The notes under the pieces: model-generated
What the model saw: the letters and a program-made list of their open reading frames with translations, nothing else
Databases searched by the model: none
What the model was told of the DNA's origin: nothing
From: Clostridiaceae bacterium
Lineage (GTDB): Bacteria; Bacillota; Clostridia; Acetivibrionales; DTU013
Length of the DNA: 7,015 nt
Direction of reading: 5' to 3'
Assembly (NCBI GenBank): GCA_012799845.1
Contig: JAAZKL010000305.1
Location: 1 to 7,015, forward strand
Shown here: positions 1-6,377 of the stretch, one piece after another
How the letters are laid out: the number at the start of each line of letters is the position of its first letter
Position numbering within the stretch: position 1 is the stretch's first letter
Made by a program: the position numbers and the translations under genes

Positions 1-98
1 CATATATACTCTACCTCATGGCCCAGCACATCCCCGACCGCATGGAAGCAGTCGATATCGCAGTTGGACCCTGGGAAAACTATCACACCGAATTTCAT
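1..98 (-). CDS. purQ: Phosphoribosylformylglycinamidine synthase subunit PurQ (N-terminal 32 codons, cut by window edge)
   Basis: PurQ is the glutaminase subunit of FGAM synthase. It releases ammonia from glutamine for the PurL subunit, which converts FGAR to FGAM in the cytosol. Only the N-terminus is present. It starts MKFGVIVFPGSNCDID, the characteristic opening of PurQ: a class I glutamine amidotransferase fold with the FPGSNCD loop. The catalytic cysteine and the His/Glu pair would lie beyond the left edge. The ATG at 98-96 is preceded by a strong GGAGGAG site about 7 bases upstream. The gene follows purS by 24 bases, the usual purS-purQ order, and purL would be expected next. The identification is firm despite the short length, because the N-terminal motif is nearly invariant in the family. 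Confidence 0.93.
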   Translation of the reverse strand, partial: MKFGVIVFPGSNCDIDCFHAVGDVLGHEVEYI

Positions 99-122
99 TC
101 TTGTGTCCTCCTCCGGTCGATT

Positions 123-368
123 TCATTTATGGGAAAGTTCAAATTTATATTCTTCAATAACGGTGTTGGCAAGCAGGCCTTCGCACATTTTCACCAACTG
201 CGCCTTCGCCTCGTCCTCCGCGATGTCGCCCAGGTCCAGTTCTATCAGCTTGCCTATCCTGACCTGTTCGACATTGTCATATCCGAGCTTGCGCAGCGCG
301 TTCTGTATCGCGTTCCCCTGAGGATCCGCTATGCTCTTTTTCAGTGTCACGTATACCCTTGCTTTCAT
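123..368 (-). CDS. purS: Phosphoribosylformylglycinamidine synthase subunit PurS
   Basis: PurS is the small structural subunit that bridges PurQ and PurL in the three-part FGAM synthase of Gram-positive bacteria and archaea. The 81-residue protein has the family length and the typical pattern: an opening beta strand (MKARVYVTLKKSIADPQG), a helix (residues about 18-28, NAIQNALRKLG), a second strand with VRIGKLIELDL, and a C-terminal helix and strand. Residues DPQG at about 16-19 are highly conserved in PurS. The ATG has a GGAGGAG site just upstream. It lies 24 bases after the purA stop and 24 bases before the purQ start, so it should be on the same transcript. Nothing is unusual in the protein. 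Confidence 0.95.
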   Translation of the reverse strand: MKARVYVTLKKSIADPQGNAIQNALRKLGYDNVEQVRIGKLIELDLGDIAEDEAKAQLVKMCEGLLANTVIEEYKFELSHK

Positions 369-392
369 TTTGTCTCCTCCTGTACATAGTCT

Positions 393-1670
393 TTAGGCCT
401 CCATATCGATGTACGCATCCCGCTCTGCACCTACTGAAACGTAACGGATCCTGCATCCCGTCGTTTCTTCGATGAACCTTATATAAGCTGCGGCTGCTGC
501 GGGCAGATCCTCTTTTCTGCGGCAGGACGATATATCGCATTTCCAGCCGTCCAGGAATTCTATCACGGGTTTTGCCCTGAGCAGCCTGTCGCCGGTCGGG
601 AACCTGTCCGTCTTTTCCCCGTCGATCTCGTATGCGGCACAGACAGGGATTTTCTCCATGTATGACATCACATCCAGCTTCGTAAGGGCGATCTCATCAG
701 CGCCCTGGACCTTTATTCCGTAGCGTGAAGCCGGTATGTCGAACGCTCCGACCCTGCGCGGCCTCCCTGTCGCTGCGCCGTACTCGCCTCCCGCTTCCCT
801 CAGCCGGCTTCCTTCCTCTCCGAAGAACTCGGCAACGAACGGTCCCTCGCCGACACAGCTTGAATAAGCCTTCATTATTCCTATAACGTTATCAGGTTTT
901 GCACCCGGAATGCCTGCCCCCGTAGTAGCAAATGAGGCGAGCGTGGTAGATGAAGTCGTATAGGGATATATCCCGTAATCTATATCTCTAAGCGCGCCAA
1001 GCTGCGCCTCGAACAGTATGTTTTTATTCTCCCCGACCGCGTTTTCAAGATAATCCGAAACATCGCAGATAAAGGGTTTAAGGGGCTCGCCATGTACCCG
1101 CATCCAATCCAGGATCTCGTCGGTATCGATGGCCTGATCATGATATCCGCCGTGGATCATCAGGTTTTTCCACTCGACAATGCCTTCGAGCTTTTCCCTG
1201 AGCGTATCCGGAAAAAGCAGATCGCCCATCCGAATGCCCTTTTTCATGTATTTGTCGGCATACACGGGCGCGATGCCGCGTCTCGTGGAACCATATTTCC
1301 TCTCAGCCAGCCGTTCCTCCTCCAGGATGTCCTGGCGCACATGATACGGAAAGCATATTGCCGCTGCGTGACTGATTTTTAAATTGTCTGGAGTGATTTT
1401 TATACCCTTTTCGGCAAGTCCGCCGATCTCCTTGCAAAGGTGTGCGATATCTATTACCATGCCGGGGCCCATGACATTTACAGTATCATGGCGCAGGACC
1501 CCCGACGGAAGCAGGTTCAGTATGAATTTGCCTTTATCGTTCACAACGGTGTGGCCTGCATTGTTCCCGCCCTGGTACCGCACTATGATGTCGTACCGCG
1601 AACCAAGCAGGTCAACCATCCTTCCCTTTCCTTCGTCTCCCCAGTTTATTCCGACTATTGCCGTCAACAT
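393..1670 (-). CDS. purA: Adenylosuccinate synthetase (divergent clostridial-type PurA)
   Basis: PurA joins IMP and aspartate using GTP to form adenylosuccinate, the first step from IMP to AMP. The 425-residue product has the family length. Visible motifs are the phosphate loop GDEGKG (11-16), NNAGHT with the catalytic-region histidine (36-41), GSTRRGIAP (127-135), DIDYGIYPYTTSS (229-241), KAYSSCVGEGPF (267-278), the GTP-site segment ATGRPRRVG (300-308), the base-recognition motif KLD (331-333) and SVGAERD (412-418). I chose the ATG at 1670 because AAGGAGG (1685-1679) lies 8 bases before it and the motif-bearing strand starts there. An in-frame ATG 11 codons upstream lacks a good site. Several normally strict motifs deviate: FEAQLG replaces the usual FEGAQG, and STRRGIAP replaces STGRGIGP. 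I think this reflects a clade-specific subclass rather than decay, since the frame is intact. It lies in the operon between purB and purS. Confidence 0.95.
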   Translation of the reverse strand: MLTAIVGINWGDEGKGRMVDLLGSRYDIIVRYQGGNNAGHTVVNDKGKFILNLLPSGVLRHDTVNVMGPGMVIDIAHLCKEIGGLAEKGIKITPDNLKISHAAAICFPYHVRQDILEEERLAERKYGSTRRGIAPVYADKYMKKGIRMGDLLFPDTLREKLEGIVEWKNLMIHGGYHDQAIDTDEILDWMRVHGEPLKPFICDVSDYLENAVGENKNILFEAQLGALRDIDYGIYPYTTSSTTLASFATTGAGIPGAKPDNVIGIMKAYSSCVGEGPFVAEFFGEEGSRLREAGGEYGAATGRPRRVGAFDIPASRYGIKVQGADEIALTKLDVMSYMEKIPVCAAYEIDGEKTDRFPTGDRLLRAKPVIEFLDGWKCDISSCRRKEDLPAAAAAYIRFIEETTGCRIRYVSVGAERDAYIDMEA

Positions 1671-1678
1671 GCTTATCG

Positions 1679-1685
1679 CCTCCTT
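1679..1685 (-). promoter_or_regulatory. Ribosome binding site that sets the purA start
   Basis: AAGGAGG read on the minus strand, 8 bases before the ATG at 1670. It lies inside the alternative upstream extension of the reading frame. It therefore favours the shorter 425-residue PurA over the 436-residue version starting at 1703. Confidence 0.85.
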
Positions 1686-1726
1686 TTTCCAGCCAGGATC
1701 CATGTTTTTTTCTGAAATCCTCCGAT

Positions 1727-1924
1727 CCTGATCAATTGGCTTAAAGGCCCTGATTAGCTGGTTTAGTGGTCATGCTCAGTTGGTTTTATCGCCTTGATCA
1801 GTTAGTTTAACAGTCCTTACCAGTTGGTTTGGCAACTCTGTCCAGTTGGTTCGGCAACTCTGTCCAGTCAGCCAGGCAGCCCTGACAAGTCAGTTCAGCA
1901 ACCCTGGTCTACTGGTTTAAACAT
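1727..1924. repeat. Nine-unit degenerate tandem array with an exact 22-bp period, between purB and purA
   Basis: Nine consecutive 22-base units start at 1727, 1749, 1771, 1793, 1815, 1837, 1859, 1881 and 1903. On the plus strand a typical unit begins CCTGATCAGTTGG and ends TTTAGCAAC. Units diverge by substitutions but none has an insertion or deletion. Position 3 (T) and position 13 (G) are identical in all nine. The closest neighbours are units 5 and 6, which share the core CCAGTTGGTT and the ending GGCAAC, and units 6 and 7, which share TCTGTCCAGT. The last unit runs into the purB stop codon (1917-1919). A period of 22 is not a multiple of three, and the frames through the array show no protein-like pattern, so it is probably non-coding. 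In the transcript, units can form small hairpins: CTGATCAG is self-complementary, and GTTG faces CAAC across about six bases. There are no unique spacers, so it is not a CRISPR array. The function is unknown. Confidence 0.92.
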
Positions 1925-3338
1925 TGACTTCTGCTTCTTCGTAAACTGCATCTGCCCCGAAGCGGTCCAGGATCTTCTTCGCATATTTTTCAGCCTGTTT
2001 CTCCGCCAGCCCGGTGAACTTCTCCGCGTCGAGCAGTTCCTCCATCTCGGTCCGTGTTATGCCGAACCTTTCGTCTGCCAGGATCCTTTCGATCAGGTCG
2101 TTCCCGGCGCCGGTTTCCTTGATGTCCCTGGCAGCCGATACCGCGATCTCCCTGATCGCCTCGTGCAGCAACTGCCTGTCGCCGCCCTTTTTCACACAGT
2201 ACATCAGGATGTTTTCAGTCGCCATGAAGGGCAGTTCCTCTTCCAGATGCCTTCTCATCATTTCTGGATAAACCCTCATTTTGCTTATCACGTTCCTGTA
2301 CAGTGAAAGCATGCCGTCTGTTGCCAGGAAAGCTTCAGGTATATAGATGCGGCGTGCCGCCGAATCGTCAAGGGTGCGCTCGAACCACTGGGTGGATGCC
2401 GTCATGGCGGCGCCCTGGGCCAGCGAGATCACATGCCTTGCAAGTGAAGATATGCGCTCGCTCCGCATAGGATTCCGCTTGTATGCCATTGCTGATGAAC
2501 CTACCTGCTTATCTTCGAAGGGCTCATCAACCTCTTTCAGGTGAGACATGAGACGGATATCATTCGAAAATTTCCACGCGCTCTGCGCGATACCGGACAG
2601 GACCGATAGCACGTTATAATCCAGTTTGCGGGGGTAAGTCTGCCCGCTTACGTCAAAGATACCGTCAAAGCCCATTTTCTGTGCGATCAGCTTTTCCAGG
2701 CGCTCCACTTTTTCGGCATCGCCGTCGAAAAGCTCGAGAAAACTCGCAGCAGTGCCGGTGGCGCCGCGGCACCCGAGCATTTTGATCTGCGGCAGCGTGA
2801 ACCCGAGTGCGTCCATGTCGCTGACCAGGTCCTGAAGCCACAGAGTCGCCCGCTTGCCGAGGGTGGTAGGCTGCGCTGGCTGAAAATGCGTGTACGCAAG
2901 TGTAGGGAGTGACTTGTGTTTCAGTGCGAATCGGGCAAGCTCAACTATAACCCCGGCTAGGGACGATCTGATCTGAACAAGGGCTTCCTTCATCAAGATA
3001 AGGTCGGTGTTGTCGCCGACATAGCTGGATGTCGCGCCAAGATGGATGATCGGCCTGGCTTCAGGGCACTGGACGCAATAGGCGTATATATGGGCCATCA
3101 CATCGTGGCGCACCTCTTTTTCGCGCTGTTCCGCGACTTCGTAATTTATGTCATATATATGTTCCTTCATGGCCCCGATCTGCCTGTCGGAGATGTCAAG
3201 ACCGAGTTCCTTCTGGCTTTCGGCAAGGGCGACCCACAGCTTTCTCCAGGTGGAGAACTTCCTGTCGGGCGAGAATATCTCCTGCATTTTTCTGCCGGCG
3301 TATCTTTCGCAAAGCGGGTTTTCATACCTGTTGCGCAT
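1917..3338 (-). CDS. purB: Adenylosuccinate lyase
   Basis: PurB removes fumarate at two points in purine synthesis: SAICAR to AICAR, and adenylosuccinate to AMP. It is a cytosolic homotetramer of the fumarase/aspartase superfamily. The 473-residue protein shows IHLGATSSYVGDNTD (98-112), the histidine region THFQPAQPTTLGKR (150-163), and the mobile-loop signature GSSAMAYKRNPMRSERI (280-296), whose serines include the catalytic base. The length fits the longer adenylosuccinate lyase type. The ATG at 3338 has a GAGGAGG site (3353-3347) 8 bases upstream, and the gap to the purC stop is only 17 bases. The last two codons and the stop lie inside the final unit of the 22-bp tandem array, so the array has reached or redefined the 3' end of the gene. 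The C-terminus (EEAEVNV) otherwise looks normal. Confidence 0.96.
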   Translation of the reverse strand: MRNRYENPLCERYAGRKMQEIFSPDRKFSTWRKLWVALAESQKELGLDISDRQIGAMKEHIYDINYEVAEQREKEVRHDVMAHIYAYCVQCPEARPIIHLGATSSYVGDNTDLILMKEALVQIRSSLAGVIVELARFALKHKSLPTLAYTHFQPAQPTTLGKRATLWLQDLVSDMDALGFTLPQIKMLGCRGATGTAASFLELFDGDAEKVERLEKLIAQKMGFDGIFDVSGQTYPRKLDYNVLSVLSGIAQSAWKFSNDIRLMSHLKEVDEPFEDKQVGSSAMAYKRNPMRSERISSLARHVISLAQGAAMTASTQWFERTLDDSAARRIYIPEAFLATDGMLSLYRNVISKMRVYPEMMRRHLEEELPFMATENILMYCVKKGGDRQLLHEAIREIAVSAARDIKETGAGNDLIERILADERFGITRTEMEELLDAEKFTGLAEKQAEKYAKKILDRFGADAVYEEAEVNV

Positions 3339-3355
3339 TATTTCAGCCTCCTCAT

Positions 3356-4078
3356 CTACTGCGCACTCCTGAGCCTCCTCAACACTTCCCTGTACGCGCC
3401 CAGCACATCGTCCAGGTCACGGCGGAAGCGGTCCTTGTCCATCTTGTCTCCCGTGGCTTTGTCCCAGAACCGGCATGAATCCGGCGATATTTCGTCCGCG
3501 AGGATGATCCTGCCTTCGTACATGCCGAATTCGAGCTTGAAGTCCACCAGGGTTATGCCGCATTTGTCAAACAGCGAAGACAGAAGACTGTTTATGCGCA
3601 GCGCCGTATTCTTAAGGCTCTCCAGTTGGTCCTGCGCAGCCAGCCCCAATGCGGTTATCTGGCTCTCATTCATCATTGGATCGCCATACTCGTCGCTCTT
3701 CAGGCAGAACTCAATGATCGTGTTTTTCAGCAATGTTCCTTCCGGAATGCCGTACTTCTTTGAAAAGCCGCCCGCTGCTATGTTGCGGACGATTACTTCC
3801 ACATTGATTATGTCAACTTTCTTCACCAACATCCTGGTTTTATCGAGCATTTTTATGAAGTGCGTCTCGATCCCGTTTTCCTCGAGATATTTGTACAGGA
3901 TGTAAGATATTTCAGCGTTCAAAGCTCCCTTGCCCTCAAGCTCCGCTTTTTTCGCGCCGTTCCCTGCCGTGGCCGAATCCCTGTACTCCAAAATGCATGT
4001 ACGGTCATCGTCTCCCGCATACATCGATTTTGATTTGCCTTTGTATAAAAGTCTGCTTTCCGACAGTACGCTTTCCAT
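3356..4078 (-). CDS. purC: SAICAR synthase (phosphoribosylaminoimidazole-succinocarboxamide synthase)
   Basis: PurC condenses CAIR with aspartate using ATP to give SAICAR, which PurB, encoded next, then cleaves. The 240-residue product has the usual length for the bacterial enzyme. Key segments are the nucleotide-loop LYKGKSK (11-17), VEVIVRNIAAGG (93-104), LVDFKLEFG (177-185) and DEISPDSCRFWD (195-206), all characteristic of SAICAR synthase. The frame is open 45 codons further upstream, to 4213. The start at 4078 is preferred because GGAGGG (4090-4085) lies 6 bases before it and the family N-terminus begins there. The longer frame would also run through the 3' arm and T-tract of the leader terminator. 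It is the first gene of the purine operon, with a leader of about 185 bases. Confidence 0.96.
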   Translation of the reverse strand: MESVLSESRLLYKGKSKSMYAGDDDRTCILEYRDSATAGNGAKKAELEGKGALNAEISYILYKYLEENGIETHFIKMLDKTRMLVKKVDIINVEVIVRNIAAGGFSKKYGIPEGTLLKNTIIEFCLKSDEYGDPMMNESQITALGLAAQDQLESLKNTALRINSLLSSLFDKCGITLVDFKLEFGMYEGRIILADEISPDSCRFWDKATGDKMDKDRFRRDLDDVLGAYREVLRRLRSAQ

Positions 4079-4084
4079 AATGAA

Positions 4085-4090
4085 CCCTCC
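4085..4090 (-). promoter_or_regulatory. Ribosome binding site that sets the purC start
   Basis: GGAGGG on the minus strand, 6 bases before the ATG at 4078. It supports the 240-residue PurC over the upstream-extended frame. Confidence 0.85.
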
Positions 4091-4175
4091 GCCTGTGTTT
4101 ATTTTGATCCGCTCCCCGGAACATATTTTGCCTTTAAACAGCAGAATTATTGCGTCAAGCTCCCATTTTCCCGGT

Positions 4176-4256
4176 AAAATCAAAAAGGCGCTCATCACTC
4201 CGTGCAGCACCACACCTACACTTGATGTGTATGTGCACAGAATGATGAACGCCTTT
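4176..4256 (-). terminator. Long intrinsic terminator hairpin in the purC leader (probable attenuator)
   Basis: On the minus strand the arm 4256-4234 (starting AAAGGCGTTCATCA) pairs without interruption with 4206-4184 (ending TGATGAGCGCCTTT), giving 23 base pairs. Three pairs are G-U wobbles (4249/4191, 4242/4198, 4239/4201). The 3' arm runs into TTTTT, then GATTTT. The 27-base apex can form a further four-pair ACAC/GTGT stem. All three non-Watson-Crick positions become A-C mismatches if the plus strand is read, so the structure fits minus-strand RNA. It lies downstream of the purC promoter and upstream of the purC start, which is the arrangement of transcription attenuation. An alternative is that the promoter and terminator produce a small RNA of about 85-90 bases. 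Confidence 0.82.
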
Positions 4257-4263
4257 GTTCATC
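4244..4263 (-). promoter_or_regulatory. 5' hairpin competing with the purC leader terminator (candidate antiterminator)
   Basis: GATGAAC (4263-4257) and GTTCATC (4250-4244) form a perfect 7-bp stem with a 6-base loop, almost at the expected transcript 5' end. Its 3' arm and loop are the same bases that form the 5' arm of the 23-bp terminator, so the two structures exclude each other. No known aptamer was recognised: I looked for purine, ZTP and PRPP/ppGpp (ykkC-like) riboswitch motifs by eye and saw none. What tips the balance is unknown. Confidence 0.6.
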
Positions 4264-4270
4264 CGCGCTA

Positions 4271-4300
4271 ATTATATTGTTTTGGAAAAGTACTTGTCAA
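4271..4300 (-). promoter_or_regulatory. Purine operon promoter (sigma-70/sigma-A type)
   Basis: On the minus strand, TTGACA (4300-4295) is followed after 18 bases by TATAAT (4276-4271). Both hexamers match the consensus exactly. Transcription should begin near 4263-4266, placing the leader hairpins at the very 5' end of the RNA. No PurR-box-like CCGAAC element was seen nearby. The promoter separates the purine operon from the darT gene, so the operon need not depend on read-through from the toxin module. Confidence 0.85.
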
Positions 4301-4458
4301 TGACTTTAGGTATAATAGTTTCTTAATGGAGATACAACATTTGCTAATACCTGGTTCCTTGCCATGATATATAGACTAGCGTCTCCTCTGTCCGGGCTCA
4401 TTATTTATCTCTTCACCGGTTTCCTTCAGCCTCGATATACCTTAGCTGACACAATCTG
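4301..4458. other. Intergenic boundary between the AT-rich darTG module and the purine operon
   Basis: No gene is supported here. On the minus strand, the stretch directly after the darT stop becomes less AT-rich. It contains a short frame reading QLRYIEAEGNR and ending at TGA (4415-4413), which resembles the C-terminal tail of some protein but is too short to identify. No clear terminator for darT is visible. On the plus strand a 42-codon frame (4365-4493) lacks a ribosome binding site and overlaps the darT 3' end, so it is not called. Confidence 0.4.
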
Positions 4459-5490
4459 TTATATTAAATCTATATCTGCAAAAGGCTGCTGATAATAACA
4501 CATAAGCTTATCATCAAAAAATAATTTTATTCTAAGATTTTTAGCTTCGTTAATTTTGGGTAGATTACTGAATGTAACAGACTTAGCTCTGATATAATCC
4601 AGATCGAATTCTGTCACAGTATGATATAGTAGGGTATCCTTCTTACCAATCCAATCAAATTCAATATGAGCATTTATTGGTGGTAATTCACTTATCTGAT
4701 TTTTCCGCATTTGTCTTTCAGTGTAATATTTCTTGGGATAAGTATCAGAGAAAGATATGCTTATTTTATTATCATGAAATGTACACTCCGTAATAAATAG
4801 GCCATTATTTTCAAACATGTTTTCACGGCATATCTTTATATATTGCTTATACTTATAAAAATTTGTACTGTTCTTTTCCTTCAGCAGGTTCATAAGAGTC
4901 ATTTTTTCAATACTGTTCCGGCAAAGTACAGCTTGCAGACAGCTATTGATATCAAAGAAATTGGGATACAGCAGTTCCGCATGTCGGTACTTAACAAGTT
5001 CCTTTGTTATAGTACTGCAACTGTATATTTTGTCAAAATCTAACCTGCTGAATGCCTCAACACCGCTGTATAAAGGAGAGCCATATCCAGCTTGACCAAA
5101 TTCTGAAAATTTTGTTTCCGGCATTTTCAGTATTTTTTCCAGATCAAACAGAAAAAAAACAGGCACTGGAACATTGGCATTTATATCATTATCATATCGA
5201 ATATCAATATGCTTATAACCCTCATTAAAAAATTGAGTTGGTGTTAATGGTCTAAAATAGAACCTAACATGGGCAGCAGCCTCAGATATTGTCATATCAA
5301 TTACCTGACGGCTTGCATTATCATTCTTCATGATTTTCATTCTCTCTGCATTGACACGACTGTATAAATACCCCGTATCCAAAATACTAACAGCATTAGT
5401 CACATCAGTATAATGAAAGGCAAACTTAGGCCACCATGACACTGAACTATGTTTTTCACAATTTTCTTTAATAATTTCAGAATAACCCAT
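4459..5490 (-). CDS. darT: DarT-like DNA ADP-ribosyltransferase toxin with C-terminal extension
   Basis: DarT toxins use NAD+ to attach ADP-ribose to a base in single-stranded DNA, blocking replication, and the partner macrodomain protein reverses this. The N-terminal part matches the DarT (DUF4433) pattern. FHYTDVTNAVSIL (25-37) carries the H-x-T-x3-N signature (H26, T28, N32). Conserved-looking arginines stand at 45 and 61. VRFYFRPLTPTQF (75-87) matches the family's FYF-x2-R-x-P motif. RHAELLYP (169-176) places the likely catalytic glutamate at 172. The protein has 343 residues, whereas the well-studied enzymes have roughly 200-220, leaving about 120 extra C-terminal residues, mostly strand-like and with no domain I recognise. 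Translation starts 2 bases after the darG stop, with AAGGGG (5504-5499) 8 bases upstream, so the two are probably coupled. The gene is AT-rich compared with the pur genes. The frame is intact; the modified base is not predictable by eye. Confidence 0.85.
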   Translation of the reverse strand: MGYSEIIKENCEKHSSVSWWPKFAFHYTDVTNAVSILDTGYLYSRVNAERMKIMKNDNASRQVIDMTISEAAAHVRFYFRPLTPTQFFNEGYKHIDIRYDNDINANVPVPVFFLFDLEKILKMPETKFSEFGQAGYGSPLYSGVEAFSRLDFDKIYSCSTITKELVKYRHAELLYPNFFDINSCLQAVLCRNSIEKMTLMNLLKEKNSTNFYKYKQYIKICRENMFENNGLFITECTFHDNKISISFSDTYPKKYYTERQMRKNQISELPPINAHIEFDWIGKKDTLLYHTVTEFDLDYIRAKSVTFSNLPKINEAKNLRIKLFFDDKLMCYYQQPFADIDLI

Positions 5491-5492
5491 AA

Positions 5493-6365
5493 CTATATCC
5501 CCTTCAATGAGTATATTCGTCCAAATCCTTCATTTAGCTGGTACCCATCTACCATATCCAATGTTTTATTGTTTTTAATTCTTACTTCAGATAGGTACCC
5601 CAATGACTCAAGTAATGCATAGACTAATATGCGAAGCTGATTATCTGGTGGAGCAGGAAAGACACCCTTAATACGTATTTCATCCCATATTTTGTATAAT
5701 GATTTTTCATCAATTTTGCAGTGCATCTGATTGTCTGATGAAGTGAATATAAGTCCATCGTCCCATCTGACATTATACTGTTTGTCCATAAACCGTAAAG
5801 CAAACGGCAGTACAGAGCAATTGTAAGTTATGTCATCTTTTAATCCGTTAAAGGACATATCTTTTGCATTACTATTTAGCCATTCCAATGTTTCTTTTTG
5901 ATTCTTATGTTCAGGTATATATTCCTTTTTTAAACCCAAGTAAATATAAACGTCTATAGGTAAATTTTTGAGATAATTCTCCATTAAAGGTCTGACATCA
6001 TCCCAGTTGAGCTCTCCGTTACCGCACCCAAGTTTGGGAAAAGCTATTGAGGTGATGCTTTTATCAGCGTAAGTCTGTACAAATTTTATTAGTCCCTTTT
6101 CAATGTACTCTAGTTTCGAAGGCTTTCTCCAATTCTCTTTTGTTGGAAATAAGAGAATCCAGTAATCGGGAGCATACCATAACATTAACTTCCCAATCGT
6201 CAATTGCTTTTTTTCGCATGCTGTACGATACTGGGCAAACATTTCCGGATACCTCTGTTTAAACTCCAAAGCCAATCCCTTTCCCATCACTCCCATGGTG
6301 TTTACAGTATTGACGATTACCTGCGCAGGACTTTTGAAAATATCGCCTTCAATATATTCAATCAT
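5493..6365 (-). CDS. darG: DarG-like macrodomain antitoxin (DNA ADP-ribosyl glycohydrolase)
   Basis: DarG removes the ADP-ribose that DarT puts on DNA and also binds the toxin. The 290-residue product starts with a macrodomain of the DarG type (about 1-150). GDIFKSPAQVIVNTVNT (7-23) gives the ADP-ribose-binding asparagines, followed by GVMGKGLALEFK (25-36). FPTKENWRKPS (73-83) contains K76, aligning with the lysine needed for de-ADP-ribosylation in studied DarG proteins. PKLGCGNGELNW (110-121) is the second substrate loop. After a linker (about 150-180), a C-terminal domain of about 110 residues corresponds in position to the toxin-inhibiting part of DarG. The ATG at 6365 follows a GAAGGTG site that overlaps the stop of the HTH gene, a 12-base gap. 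It precedes darT by 2 bases, the usual antitoxin-toxin order in this arrangement. Confidence 0.88.
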   Translation of the reverse strand: MIEYIEGDIFKSPAQVIVNTVNTMGVMGKGLALEFKQRYPEMFAQYRTACEKKQLTIGKLMLWYAPDYWILLFPTKENWRKPSKLEYIEKGLIKFVQTYADKSITSIAFPKLGCGNGELNWDDVRPLMENYLKNLPIDVYIYLGLKKEYIPEHKNQKETLEWLNSNAKDMSFNGLKDDITYNCSVLPFALRFMDKQYNVRWDDGLIFTSSDNQMHCKIDEKSLYKIWDEIRIKGVFPAPPDNQLRILVYALLESLGYLSEVRIKNNKTLDMVDGYQLNEGFGRIYSLKGI

Positions 6366-6377
6366 GCGTTCACACCT

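Noticed and set aside
1671..1703. PurA start 11 codons upstream
   Set aside because: It lacks a well-spaced ribosome binding site and would contain the AAGGAGG that serves the ATG at 1670.
1727..1924. CRISPR array
   Set aside because: The repeat units abut directly with no unique spacers, are strongly divergent, and no cas gene is present.
4079..4175. Second purC promoter downstream of the terminator (TTGACG at 4158-4153)
   Set aside because: No acceptable -10 element lies at a normal spacing; the best candidate, TAAAGG, is poor.
4079..4213. Longer PurC starting at 4213
   Set aside because: The extra 45 codons read through the leader terminator arm and T-tract, have no ribosome binding site, and do not resemble a PurC N-terminus. 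GGAGGG fixes the start at 4078.
4176..4263. Known purine, ZTP or PRPP/ppGpp (ykkC-like) riboswitch in the purC leader
   Set aside because: The conserved core motifs I would expect were not visible by eye. A covariance-model search would be needed to settle it.
18..4271. Several plus-strand frames antisense to the pur genes, the longest at 3042-3905
   Set aside because: They are shadows of well-identified minus-strand genes, with no family resemblance and no ribosome binding sites.
4365..4493. 42-codon plus-strand frame with a hydrophobic start
   Set aside because: It has no ribosome binding site, overlaps the darT 3' end, and shows no other coding sign.
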